A stretch of 64,000 bases of DNA, taken from the NCBI GenBank assembly GCA_030015575.1, contig JASDDO010000016.1, forward strand, positions 107,465,241 through 107,529,240. Reading direction: 5' to 3'. Source of the stretch: Agapanthus africanus (taxonomy: Eukaryota > Streptophyta > Magnoliopsida > Asparagales > Amaryllidaceae). The notes below the pieces were generated by a model. It saw only the letters and a list, made by a program, of their open reading frames with translations. It was not told the origin of the DNA and did no database searches. Position 1 is the stretch's first letter. The number at the start of each line of letters is the position of its first letter. The translations under genes and the position numbers were made by a program. Positions 11,962 through 20,718 of this stretch are shown piece by piece.

Positions 11962-12239
11962 ATGTCTTCTTATGAAGAGTTTGTAGAAATAGATCGGGTA
12001 GGGTATAAGGAGCCCCCCGTAGATTCTTCTTCTTCTTCTGCTTCTTCTTCCACTGAGTCGGAGTCTTCCCGGGAAGTTAGGGTCAGATCCTCTTCTGTGA
12101 GTCGCGATATGGGGGCGGTTCTCAAAGTGGATGTCGCGGATGCCCCTGGTGTGTCATCCATGGTGAGGTACGAGGATGGGCTTATCACCGCTCGGGCTCG
12201 TTTCCACATTCCTCCCGGCTATACGCTACGTTTGTCCGA
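11962..12239 (+). pseudogene. Truncated N-terminus of a transposon/Gag-like protein, cut by CACTA insertion
   Basis: An ORF opens with MSSYEEFVEIDRVGYKEPP, followed by a serine/glutamate-rich stretch and a segment ending RFHIPPGYTLRLSD. It runs directly into the CACTA terminus at 12240. The 'short acidic/serine-rich lead then IPPGYTLRL' layout recalls the N-termini of the plant 'putative gypsy-type transposon' (Transposase_28) proteins, but the match is weak and from memory. About 93 codons remain. The 3' part would lie beyond the far end of the CACTA element, outside the window. Confidence 0.4.
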
Positions 12240-12257
12240 CACTACTACAAATAAGGG

Positions 12258-12720
12258 TTGCCCCTACGGATAACTCCGTAGGGGCGAAAAAATAACCTGT
12301 AGGTGCAAACGCCGTAGGTGCAAGTTGAATCCCTGAACTTGCCCCTACGGAGTTCTGTGTAGGTACAGTTTCACCTACGGAGTAGTCCGTAGGGGAAAAA
12401 AAGTTATTTTATTTACGGTTTTTTTAAATATATTAATTGTACCTACGAAGTTATCCGTGGGGCCAAGTACTATCCCTACGGATATATGCGTAGGTACTTA
12501 TCCGTAAGGGCAAAATATCAGAAATCCTGATATTTGGCCCCTACGAATAACTCCGTAGGGGCCTTTGTTTGCCCCTACGGATATATCCGTAGGGGCAATC
12601 CCAACCCCCTGATACTGAGATCAAGGGGGAAATATCAGTTAATGCTGATATTTTGCCCCTACGGTTTAAGCCGTAGGGGCAACATGTGTACCTACGGATT
12701 AATCCGTAGGTACACATTAT
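12258..12720. repeat. CACTA subterminal palindromic repeats
   Basis: At least eight copies of an inverted-repeat word of the form GCCCCTACGGA-N-TCCGTAGGGGC occur, for example at about 12260, 12345, 12380, 12475, 12538, 12572, 12655 and 12690. Some are variants with GTACCTACGGATT. In En/Spm-type elements such subterminal motifs are the binding sites of the element-encoded DNA-binding protein. Each copy here is itself a near-perfect hairpin. Confidence 0.8.
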
Positions 12721-12987
12721 CTGTTTTTTTTAAAAGGGCTGCCTGATTTTTTTCCCGCCCTGTGTACAATAATATATATATCAATAAAATATAAAATTAA
12801 TCATCACACAACATATATCGCGGTATTCATAATCACATCTCACGCATATAATATACAAAAGAAACCCAAAAACTGAATATGATATAAATATAAACCAATA
12901 TCAATATCAATATCGTTTCAAAATGTAGTACAATATGTATGATATAAATAAATACATGTTTCAAAAAATAAGAATCAAAAAGCTACC

Positions 12988-13284
12988 CTAGCTCGGTCCA
13001 GCTCCACCTCTGATAAACGATAGAATCAAGCGCGCCTGCTCCTCGGTCAATAAACCATGCAATTCGGCGCGTGCGGGAGTCTGAGCGGCCTGTGGAGCTG
13101 GCGATGTGGTCTGCGCAGCCGCCGTCGAGGTAGTCGCTTGTGGAGCCGCGGCTGCGGGAGTCTGAGCGGGCGGTGGAGCTATAGGAGCTGTCTGCGGAAC
13201 CGCAGCCGATGTAGTGGCTTGCGGAGCCGCAGCCGAAGGAGATGCATGTGGAGGCTCGGCTGATGTACCCTGTCGCGTCTGGAC
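12988..13284 (-). CDS. Last exon of the CACTA gene
   Basis: 99 codons in phase 0 after the acceptor AG at 13285-13286, ending in TAG at 12988-12990. It encodes a low-complexity tail with repeated AAPQATTS-like units, then ELHGLLTEEQARLILSFIRG. The plus-strand Arg/Ser-rich ORF over the same bases is its antisense shadow. Confidence 0.6.
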   Translation of the reverse strand, partial: VQTRQGTSAEPPHASPSAAAPQATTSAAVPQTAPIAPPPAQTPAAAAPQATTSTAAAQTTSPAPQAAQTPARAELHGLLTEEQARLILSFIRGGAGPS

Positions 13285-13525
13285 CTAACGTATGTAAGAA
13301 GCGTGTAAGAACTGTGTATTATTCGAATTCGTATCATTATCAAGTTATTTCGAAACCCCATTTGGATATCTAGTTTGGAAAACCGTTGTTTATTTTAATT
13401 ACATATGTATGTATGATTAATCAAACCTAAGTCTAAAACCAAATAAGCTCAAGCTACGGACTAATTATGGATATGTTGATATCTATAATATGACATGATA
13501 TTTTACTATAAAGTAGTATACATAC

Positions 13526-13786
13526 CAACATCTCCTTCAGCTCCTGAACGGTGGCCCTCAAGCTCTCCAGTTCCTGCTGGACACGTCGCTCACTGGAGAC
13601 GGAGGAAGTAACCGCCGGGGTGGAGTCCAACCTCATATGGGCCCTGCTAGGGCCCAGTCCCCGGCCTCTCTCCCAACCTCCATGGTGCCCTCCGTGTGCG
13701 GCGTCCAGAACTGGGGTCAGCAGCCTCGGATCGATCTGTCCGGTAAAATCGATCCCCGAGGCCTCGGCCTGCTCAACCACCCTCTC
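13526..13786 (-). CDS. Coiled-coil exon of the CACTA gene
   Basis: 87 codons between acceptor AG at 13787-13788 and donor GT at 13524-13525. It contains SGIDFTGQIDPRLL, a Gly/His/Arg-rich linker and a heptad-like coiled coil (VQQELESLRATVQELKEMLV). The upstream intron is the one copia-1 entered. Confidence 0.6.
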
Positions 13787-13796
13787 CTACACCCAC

Positions 13797-13801
13797 ATTA
13801 A
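13797..13801. repeat. Target-site duplication of copia-1 (left copy)
   Basis: ATTAA at 13797-13801 is repeated at 41798-41802, flanking the TG...CA element exactly. Confidence 0.95.
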
Positions 13802-14093
13802 TGTAAGTCGATGTACAACACCCCAATACTTGTGGGGAGACGGAATTTTCAAAAACGAACTTGTTTAGTGAACAAACATCGACTAACCGCTTGAATCGAA
13901 GCTAAACGATAACTAACCACAAACATAGAGTTTCTATGCTACTATGTTTAGGGATTATACCTAACGAATCGTGTCCTTCGTCTTTGCGAACTCCACCTCC
14001 TCCTCGGCCTTCTCGAAGTAGTAGACGATCCACCCGAGAGCTTTACTTCAAGCTTAGCCTCTAAACTTGAGGCAACTAAACTTCTTTAAGTGC
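13802..14093 (-). repeat. copia-1 3' LTR, distal part
   Basis: Matches 39903-40194 almost base for base. It is interrupted at 14094 by the Athila-like insertion and continues at 22149. Confidence 0.93.
14089..14093. repeat. Target-site duplication of the Athila-like insertion (left copy)
   Basis: AGTGC at 14089-14093 is repeated at 22144-22148. The uninterrupted right LTR has a single AGTGC at the homologous place. Confidence 0.95.
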
Positions 14094-14574
14094 TGTTCAT
14101 AACAGAATACTGCATTTTTACCGCCCATTCTTATGCTCGTGTGTTTATAGGTAGGTACTTTTAATCCGTGTTTGTTACATATTTACAGAGTACAGGTTTT
14201 TAGGCCAAATATTGCAAATCAAGACAAAATCTCCACAGTTACACCAAATACAGAACATCTGTCACAGCAGATAAAAGCCGGGTTCCGGTCATCCATATCC
14301 GTCCAGTGCCGAGTACCAGTTCCAGAGACAAGACATATGATAGTGGTCATTCGTGTCTCGGACAAGCACAGAGCACGAGGGGGGCAGCACAAGAATCAAT
14401 GGGTGCGCGGAGCTCGAGAGAGATAGAGGTCAAAAGTGAAGAAAAGATAGCAATCTTGGACTAAGAATTCTGAAGATATTCTGGAAATATTATCAGAAAA
14501 TACATGTACCAGACAACAGGGGACAGCAGATCAGGGCCGTACAAGAAACACCACACCCTAACCCTACTGTAGGG

Positions 14575-14621
14575 GCGCGGATCCGCGGCCAATATGGGGT
14601 ATTGGCGGCGGATCCGCGGCC
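14575..14621 (+). repeat. Twin GC-palindrome module in LTR-A
   Basis: GCGCGGATCCGCGGCC (14575-14590) and GGCGGCGGATCCGCGGCC (14604-14621) lie either side of a 13-nt spacer that itself pairs (CCAATA...TATTGG). The mirrored copy is at 20175-20220. Confidence 0.75.
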
Positions 14622-14711
14622 GTACAGGCGCCGCAGGCAGAGAACTTTTGGGGGTATTTTGGGTGTTTCATTTTATATCTGATGGTTGCCCTAGATCTTC
14701 AACTCCCTGCC

Positions 14712-14718
14712 TATAAAT
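14712..14718 (+). promoter_or_regulatory. TATA box of LTR-A
   Basis: TATAAAT followed about 50 bp later by pyrimidine-rich sequence. The reverse-strand equivalent in LTR-B is at 20078-20084. Confidence 0.6.
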
Positions 14719-15834
14719 ACAGCAGAACTTGCCAAAGCCAAGGGTCATTCTTTTGTTCTTCTTTTTGTTAGGATTTAGTCCTTTTCTTCTTCTTCTTCAT
14801 TCTTTTTCCATGAAAATTGTAGTGAGAGCTTTTTGAGTGGGAGATCAATGAAGATGAGGGCTTTTTTGTATCATTCTCTTGTGTTTCTTCTTCCCCTTGA
14901 GATTCTTGCTTTCTCTTGATCATTCAACCTCTTCATTGAGCTTGAATGGTTAAGGGTTAGTTATTGATCTCAAGGGTCGTATTTTCGTGCGGAATTAGCG
15001 CTTCATTTCACATGCGTTCTCTACCCTTCCCTTGATCTTGCAACCTCTTGATTGAGCTTGCAAGTTTAAGGGTTGGCTATTGATCACATGCTTGTCTTGA
15101 GTCCTAGTTCCTTGTTCTTTTTACTCGCTTTTTATTACTCGCTTTTTATTACTTGCAATTTATTTCATGCACTTAAATTCCATGCACTTATATTCTTGTA
15201 ATCTTTTCTTTTCTTTTCTTTGTTCTTTTCTTTTGCTCTCTTTTGTTCTCTTTTGTGAATGAATGTAATTATTATTGTTAAGAATAAATACGATATTATA
15301 AGTTAAAGATTTTCTTTTCTCTTTTCCTTTTCCCGTTATTTTCCATTGAACTCCGCCCAAACCATACGCAAGCGCTCCGTTAGGCACCCTACCCTAACAA
15401 GGTAACGGTGATTCCTAACCGCGACCGGTTGCGTTCGGTTTGGCCGGAGGCGAAAGCAAGAGACAAGAACGGAAGGACAAGGGTAAATAAGCCGTATTCC
15501 ACGAGTACCGCGCTTAAATCCCCTAATCCACGTTGTTGCCGATTGCTCTAGTTTCAATTGGTCAAGACTCGGCTCAAAGGTTTCGAGTACGGATTTCTTT
15601 AGCTTATAATCTCGTATCTTTTCTTAACAACTTTATACTTGCAAATAAACACATAGGTTAGATCAAACAAACATACAGATTCTTTATTGACTCGTCTAAA
15701 ACAAGAACGGAAATACAACCATCTCCCTGTGGATCGACCCGTGCTCAACCGGCTAGCTGCATAGCGACACCGTCCTGATCGCGGTTATACTTTAATTCTT
15801 TGAACATCCGACACGCCAAAAGCGTGCGATCAAA

Positions 15835-15852
15835 TGGCGCCGTTGCCGGGGA
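15835..15852 (+). other. Primer-binding site (tRNA-Asp type), LTR-A side
   Basis: TGGCGCCGTTGCCGGGGA, two bases after the LTR end. This is the primer-binding site typical of Athila/Tat-group Ty3 elements. Confidence 0.85.
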
Positions 15853-16841
15853 GACGATAACGTATTTCTTTTCTTGTTATTCGGGTTAATATTCTTTTTG
15901 TATATATAAAAAAAATATAAAAAAATAAAAATAAAAATAAAAATCTTTTTGTTTTTTTTGATAATTCTTGTGGGCAAGTGTGCAGATTTTTGCGTATTTG
16001 CAAACTGCGATTGTGGGGAGCAAAGTGTGCATTTAAGGCAAAGGTGATTACGAAGTACAGTGCCAAAGATCCGGGTAGTTTGACCCGCGCAAGCGAACCT
16101 TTCAAGCTTACCGGATTTGATTCAACGGGGGTTTCCTAACCCAAAACTTAAACGGTACGTACTTTACTAAACACCTTCTTCTCAAATCCGACGCTTCCAA
16201 TATACTATTCTTTGCAGGATTCTTTGCAAGTTCGCTAGCAAACGCTAAAAATTGACTAACCCGTATTTGTTGCAGCGCCGCGCTTAAACTAAAAAACGAT
16301 TTTTTGATTCTTTATAGAATTTTTATTGAATTGCGCATTGCATCAATTAATACGGACTTAAGGGCAAGCGAACCCCACAAGATACGGTAAAGGATTTCAT
16401 CACCTTTTCCGTGGCCCACAAATCACGAACTTGCGCATAACGTTTACCCGCATAAAATTTAAAAGAAACTAGACTTTAAGCCTTAAGGACTTCGCGCTCA
16501 CTAGGAGAAGTTAACTGTGTTTAGAACCTTGCTTAACGGTATATTGTTTACGGGGTGTCTAGGAAAGTGTTAACGGCGAAACCGCCAAAAGAGAAAGGGT
16601 TATTTAATTAAGGAACTTCGCGAAAGCGTTGGAAAACCTCCCCTTATCTCTGCACTTACCTGGCCTCGTGATCAGTGTATCTTGAGCCTGTTTCTCGACA
16701 CAGTTTTACTTCGACAATCAAGTTCTGGAGCAGGTCTAGTTGATCTAGGTTAACCCTAGAACGATTAGGTGTGTGGTATTTTTGTGTCGTGATTATTTTT
16801 GTCCATATTATTTTTGTGTATATTTCATTCTTTTGTCTATA

Positions 16842-16883
<42 letters not shown>

Positions 16884-16933
16884 ATTCTTTTTCCCCCTCC
16901 TTTTCTCTACCTTTCTTTCTCTCTCTTCATATC
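15853..16933 (+). other. Untranslated leader of the Athila-like element
   Basis: About 1.1 kb, homologous in patches to the leader at 59339-60428 (for example GCAGGATTCTTTGCAA at 16217 and 59696). It contains the shared structured segment at 16531-16664, treated as a finding, and an (AT)n microsatellite of about 35 bp at 16843-16880. Confidence 0.7.
16843..16880. repeat. (AT)n microsatellite
   Basis: About 17 uninterrupted AT units just before the start codon of the long ORF. They translate as Tyr-Ile repeats only if an upstream ATG is used, which argues for the start at 16934. Confidence 0.9.
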
Positions 16934-18739
16934 ATGGGTACTCCACCTCGCAAAACTCTTGCCGAACTTTGGTACCCACAACCAGACATTACTTCCTACG
17001 GTTCTTGTTTTGGTCGAACTTCGAACGATCCATCCATGCCAAAAATTTCTTTGAAAGATCGAATAGACGCGTCTAGGACGAACAACTGGACCCCGCAATC
17101 CACTTCGTATCAACTGTTTCAAACATTCACACCTTCTTGCGTTGATACCCCTTTTGAAAATCCAGTTGTGACCCCGAGACCTATGTCTATTGCTGAACGT
17201 ATTGAACAATCTCGCAGCCGATCTTTCACTCCTTTCACCACTACAAATTCTTGGGATCAACAATTCCATTCACCTTCTTATCCCAATGTTGATCCCACTC
17301 CTGTCCAGCCATTCAATTCCTACCAGTCCTACCCAACTTTTACACCTTCCCTAGACATTGCTTCTACACAGCCTTTTGGGAGTTTTCAGTATCCAAACAA
17401 CTTTGAATCTTTTACTGAAACCCCCTCACAACCCATGTCTAGTCTGGAACAGTCGTTGGAAGACTTTAGGGTAGCGTCAAGCCAACAAATGATGGATTTG
17501 AATGCGTCCATGGCCGCCCTCATACAACCTAGTGATCCGGTAGCTAGTTTTCAACTAGCTCCAAATTTTTCAATGTATGATGAGGCGGCAGGACATGCTG
17601 TGAATTTGAGTAGAGAGAGTGAGATGTACCCCCTTCCAAATCAAACCTACCCGTTCCAAATTGAATCCCACAACTCCTGTTTTGCAAGTCTATCGAGTAT
17701 CCCACATGATTTATCACTTGAAGATAGAATGATGAATGAGTTGTGCGACTTCGTAGTGTTTGATTTGCCCGATTGTGAAGGGTCCCTTCCAAGTGAAACC
17801 ATACCTAATCCTTTTGACCTCTACACCTATATCTTAGAACCAGAATCGATTGAAATCCATGCTTTTGTAGAGGTGTCAGAGAATTTTGATTTTCACTTGA
17901 TTGAGGATATCGACGATGGGAATATTTTGGATGATGAACCCGTAGATTTGACTGAGTTTTTCTCTCCAATTCATCATCCCGAGTCATTAACTGTTTTTCC
18001 CGAACAACATATGCGTCTGGACTTTGATGAAATATGCATGGATAAGCTTAACTTTGAGGAGAATTTTGAGGATATTTTTGAGGATGAAACAGTTCTAGAT
18101 GATGAGTCGGATTTTCCAATTCATCCTGTTCCTTTCACTGACTGTGTACACCCTCCAGAACCCTTAACCGATTCCCTTCCTCAACCACTTCCCTCCATTC
18201 TTTCCATCGTTCCGACCTTGCAAGAACCCGTACCATTTTCACTTCCTGTGTTTGGTTTACCAAGTTCGGCGTACCCATGGTTTCTCACGAATCTTGAGGG
18301 ATTTGACCCCATTTCTCGACGGGTAAATATATTAGCACAATCGATTTTTACACATCGATCATCAAAAATTGTGCTAATCTATTTACTCCATTTGCACCCT
18401 CAAGTTCGTATTCCACTTCTTTTTCCCTTCCGCCATTCTTCTTCCTCTCATATACCGAGACCGTATCCCGCTTCTCTCTGCATACGGTCTCGCGTATTCT
18501 CCATTTCCTTCCTCTTCACCTTCTTTCACCAGCCACTGCTTTATCACGATAAGATCTTTGAATGGTTGGTACTAACTTTTGGCCTGTGTAAGGCCTTGTA
18601 TAGCTTGATACTGTTCTCTTTCCCCCCTAATCCTGAATTTCAACGCTTAACAGTAGAAACACTGTTTTACTTAAGTTTGGGGGGGGGACACTTTTTTTTG
18701 TATATATTTTTTTGTTTTCCTTTTTTGTTTTGTATATAA
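16934..18739 (+). CDS. Unrecognised acidic ORF of the Athila-like element
   Basis: 601 codons from ATG at 16934 (MGTPPRKTLAELWYPQPD); earlier in-frame ATGs would place the AT repeat in the protein. No Gag knuckle, protease, RT or integrase motif is visible. The N-terminal 180 residues carry imperfect repeats headed by ISLKDRIDASR, MSIAERIEQSR and MSSLEQSLEDFR, each followed by a Ser/Thr/Pro/Phe-rich stretch. Residues of about 240-420 are strongly acidic (for example DIDDGNILDDEPVDLTEFF). The last 130 residues are hydrophobic and overlap two DNA hairpins and a purine tract, so the true functional stop may be earlier. It occupies the place of gag-pol between leader and 3' UTR. Function unknown; the long open frame in a recently moved element suggests selection or recent origin. 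Confidence 0.55.
   Translation: MGTPPRKTLAELWYPQPDITSYGSCFGRTSNDPSMPKISLKDRIDASRTNNWTPQSTSYQLFQTFTPSCVDTPFENPVVTPRPMSIAERIEQSRSRSFTPFTTTNSWDQQFHSPSYPNVDPTPVQPFNSYQSYPTFTPSLDIASTQPFGSFQYPNNFESFTETPSQPMSSLEQSLEDFRVASSQQMMDLNASMAALIQPSDPVASFQLAPNFSMYDEAAGHAVNLSRESEMYPLPNQTYPFQIESHNSCFASLSSIPHDLSLEDRMMNELCDFVVFDLPDCEGSLPSETIPNPFDLYTYILEPESIEIHAFVEVSENFDFHLIEDIDDGNILDDEPVDLTEFFSPIHHPESLTVFPEQHMRLDFDEICMDKLNFEENFEDIFEDETVLDDESDFPIHPVPFTDCVHPPEPLTDSLPQPLPSILSIVPTLQEPVPFSLPVFGLPSSAYPWFLTNLEGFDPISRRVNILAQSIFTHRSSKIVLIYLLHLHPQVRIPLLFPFRHSSSSHIPRPYPASLCIRSRVFSISFLFTFFHQPLLYHDKIFEWLVLTFGLCKALYSLILFSFPPNPEFQRLTVETLFYLSLGGGHFFLYIFFCFPFLFCI
18324..18385. repeat. Hairpin 1 within the 3' part of the long ORF
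   Basis: An 18-bp arm TAAATATATTAGCACAAT (18324-18341) pairs with 18368-18385 (17 of 18). Confidence 0.8.
18452..18496. repeat. Hairpin 2 within the 3' part of the long ORF
   Basis: CGAGACCGTAT at 18456-18466 pairs perfectly with ATACGGTCTCG at 18482-18492. The stem extends with one bulge to ATAC/GTAT on the outside. Confidence 0.8.
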
Positions 18740-18810
18740 TTTGTTTTTGGGGGAGCGCCGATAATTTTGACCCTCTTGGTATAGCCTGACAGTGAGGGCA
18801 CTGTCAAGTT

Positions 18811-18824
18811 TAAGTTTGGGGGTG
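18811..18824 (+). other. Upstream polypurine tract (PPT1)
   Basis: TAAGTTTGGGGGTG immediately precedes TGCTCGGTAAG at 18825. The inverted right end of the element begins at exactly the same base (22143 in reverse). A weaker purine run occurs at 18672-18689. Confidence 0.7.
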
Positions 18825-18909
18825 TGCTCGGTAAGCTTTCTTCCTTCGCATTCATATGTATATTTTGCATCTGCATATTAAAACCATAAAATCCATAAAA
18901 ATCTGAAAA

Positions 18910-18941
18910 CTTTCTTCCTTCGCTTTCTTCCTAAGCCGTAT
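18910..18941. other. Filler DNA at the head-to-head junction
   Basis: 32 bp between 3' UTR (+) and PBS (inverted). It reuses the word TTTCTTCCTTCGC found 75 bp earlier at 18837, typical of template-switch or end-joining filler. Confidence 0.65.
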
Positions 18942-18959
18942 TCCCCGGCAACGGCGCCA
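18942..18959 (-). other. Primer-binding site, LTR-B side (exactly 18 nt)
   Basis: The minus strand reads TGGCGCCGTTGCCGGGGA. Similarity to the LTR-A side stops right after these 18 nt, the length copied from a tRNA primer before the first modified base. Confidence 0.85.
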
Positions 18960-18961
18960 TT

Positions 18962-20702
18962 TGATCGCACGCTTTTGGCGTGTCGGATGTTCAAAGAATT
19001 AAAGTATAACCGCGATCAGGACGGTGTCGCTATGCAGCTAGCCGGTTGAGCACGGGTCGATCCACAGGGAGATGGTTGTATTTCCGTTCTTGTTTTAGAC
19101 GAGTCAATAAAGAATCTGTATGTTTGTTTGATCTAACCTATGTGTTTATTTGCAAGTATAAAGTTGTTAAGAAAAGATACGAGATTATAAGCTAAAGAAA
19201 TCCGTACTCGAAACCTTTGAGCCGAGTCTTGACCAATTGAAGCTAGAGCAATCGGCAACAACGTGGATTAGGGGATTTAAGCGCGGTATTCGTGGAATAC
19301 GGCTTATTTACCCTTGTCCTTCCGTTCTTGTCTCTTGCTTTCGCTTCCGGCCAAACCGAACGCAACCGGTCGCGGTTAGGAATCACCGTTACCTTGTTAG
19401 GGTAGGGTGCCTAACGGAGCGCTTGCGTATGGTTTGGGCGGAGTTCAATGGAAAATAACGGGAAAAGGAAAAGAGAAAAGAAAATCTTTAACTTATAATA
19501 TCGTATTTCTTCTTAACAATAATAATTACATTCATTCACAAAAGAGAACAAAAGAGAGCAAAAGAAAAGAACAAAGAAAAGAAAAGAAAAGAAAAGATTA
19601 CAAGAATATAAGTGCATGGAATTTAAGTGCATGAAATAAATTGCAAGTAATAAAAAGCGAGTAATAAAAAGCGAGTAAAAAGAACAAGGAACTAGGACTC
19701 AAGACAAGCTTGTGATCAATAGTCAACCCTTAAACTTACAAGCTCAATCAGGAGGTTGCAAGATCAAGAGAAGGGTAGAGAACGCATGTGAAATGAAGCG
19801 CTAATTCCGCAAGAAGATACGACCCTTGAGATCAATAACTAACCCTTAACCATTCAAGCTCAATGAAGAGGTTGAATGATCAAGAGAAAGCAAGAATCTT
19901 AAGGGGAAGAAGAAACATAAGAGAATGATACAAAAAAGCCCTCATCTTCATTGATCTCCCACTCAAAAAGCTCTCACTACAATTTTCATGGAAAAAGAAT
20001 GAAGAAGAAGAAAAAGACTAAATCCTAACAAAAAGAAGAACAAAAGAATGACCCTTGGCTTTGGCAAGTTCTGCTGTATTTATAGGCAGGGAGTTGAAGA
20101 TCTAGGGCAACCATCAGATATAAAATGAAACACCCAAAATACCCCCAAAAGTTCTCTGCCTGCGGCGCCTATACGGCCGCGGATCCGCCGCCAATACCCC
20201 CTATTGGCCGCGGATCCGCGCCCCTACAGTAGGGTTAGGGTGTGGTGTTTCTTGTACGGCCCTGATCTGCTGTCCCCTGTTGTCTGGTACATGTATTTTC
20301 TGATAATATTTCTAGAATATCTTCAGAATTCTTAGTCCAAGATTGCTATCTTTTCTTCACTTTTGACCTCTATCTCTCTCGAGCTCCGCGCACCCATTGA
20401 TTCTTGTGCTGCCCCCCTCGTGCTCTGTGTTTGTCCGAGACACGAATGACCACTGTCATATGTCTTGTCTCTGGAACTGGTACTCGGCACTGGACGGATA
20501 TGGATGACCGGAACCCGGCTTTTATCTGCTGTGACAGATGTTCTGTATTTGGTGTAACTGTGGAGATTTTGTCTTGATTTGCAATATTTGGCCTAAAAAC
20601 CTGTACTCTGTAAATATGTAACAAACACGGATTAAAAGTACCTACCTATAAACACACGAGCATAAGAATGGGCGGTAAAAATGCAGTATTCTGTTATGAA
20701 CA
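18962..20702 (-). repeat. LTR-B of the Athila-like element, inverted
   Basis: 1741 bp, the reverse complement of LTR-A with a few substitutions and small indels. It is flanked by a PPT on its upstream side and a PBS on its downstream side. Confidence 0.9.
20175..20220 (-). repeat. Twin GC-palindrome module in LTR-B
   Basis: Inverted copy of the LTR-A module: palindromes at 20175-20192 and 20206-20220 around a CCAATA...TATTGG spacer. Confidence 0.75.
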
Positions 20703-20718
20703 AATACCCCCAAACTTA
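20703..20718 (-). other. Polypurine tract (PPT2) before LTR-B
   Basis: The minus strand reads TAAGTTTGGGGGTATT directly before TGTTCATAAC, the usual Athila/Tat PPT-LTR junction. Confidence 0.85.

Larger units (their letters stand above)
14094..15832 (+). repeat. LTR-A of the inverted-LTR Athila-like element
   Basis: 1739 bp, TGTTCATAAC...GCGATCA. It is nearly identical to the reverse complement of 18962-20702. A TATA box lies at 14712, with the twin GC palindrome about 90-140 bp upstream of it. Confidence 0.9.

Noticed and set aside
12258-12720. CRISPR-like array of regularly spaced repeats
   Set aside because: The units are palindromic, unevenly spaced and next to a CACTA terminus in plant DNA; they are subterminal transposon repeats.
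13057-13263. Plus-strand Arg/Ser-rich ORF
   Set aside because: It is the antisense of the Ala/Pro/Gln-rich last exon of the CACTA gene, which has splice sites and a stop that fit the family.
16799-16933. Earlier start of the acidic ORF
   Set aside because: It would translate the (AT)n microsatellite as Tyr-Ile repeats; the ATG at 16934 is more credible.
14094-20702. Normal two-LTR element bounded by LTR-A and LTR-B
   Set aside because: The LTRs are in inverted orientation and LTR-B has a PPT on one side and a PBS on the other; the TSD lies at 22144, not at 20703.
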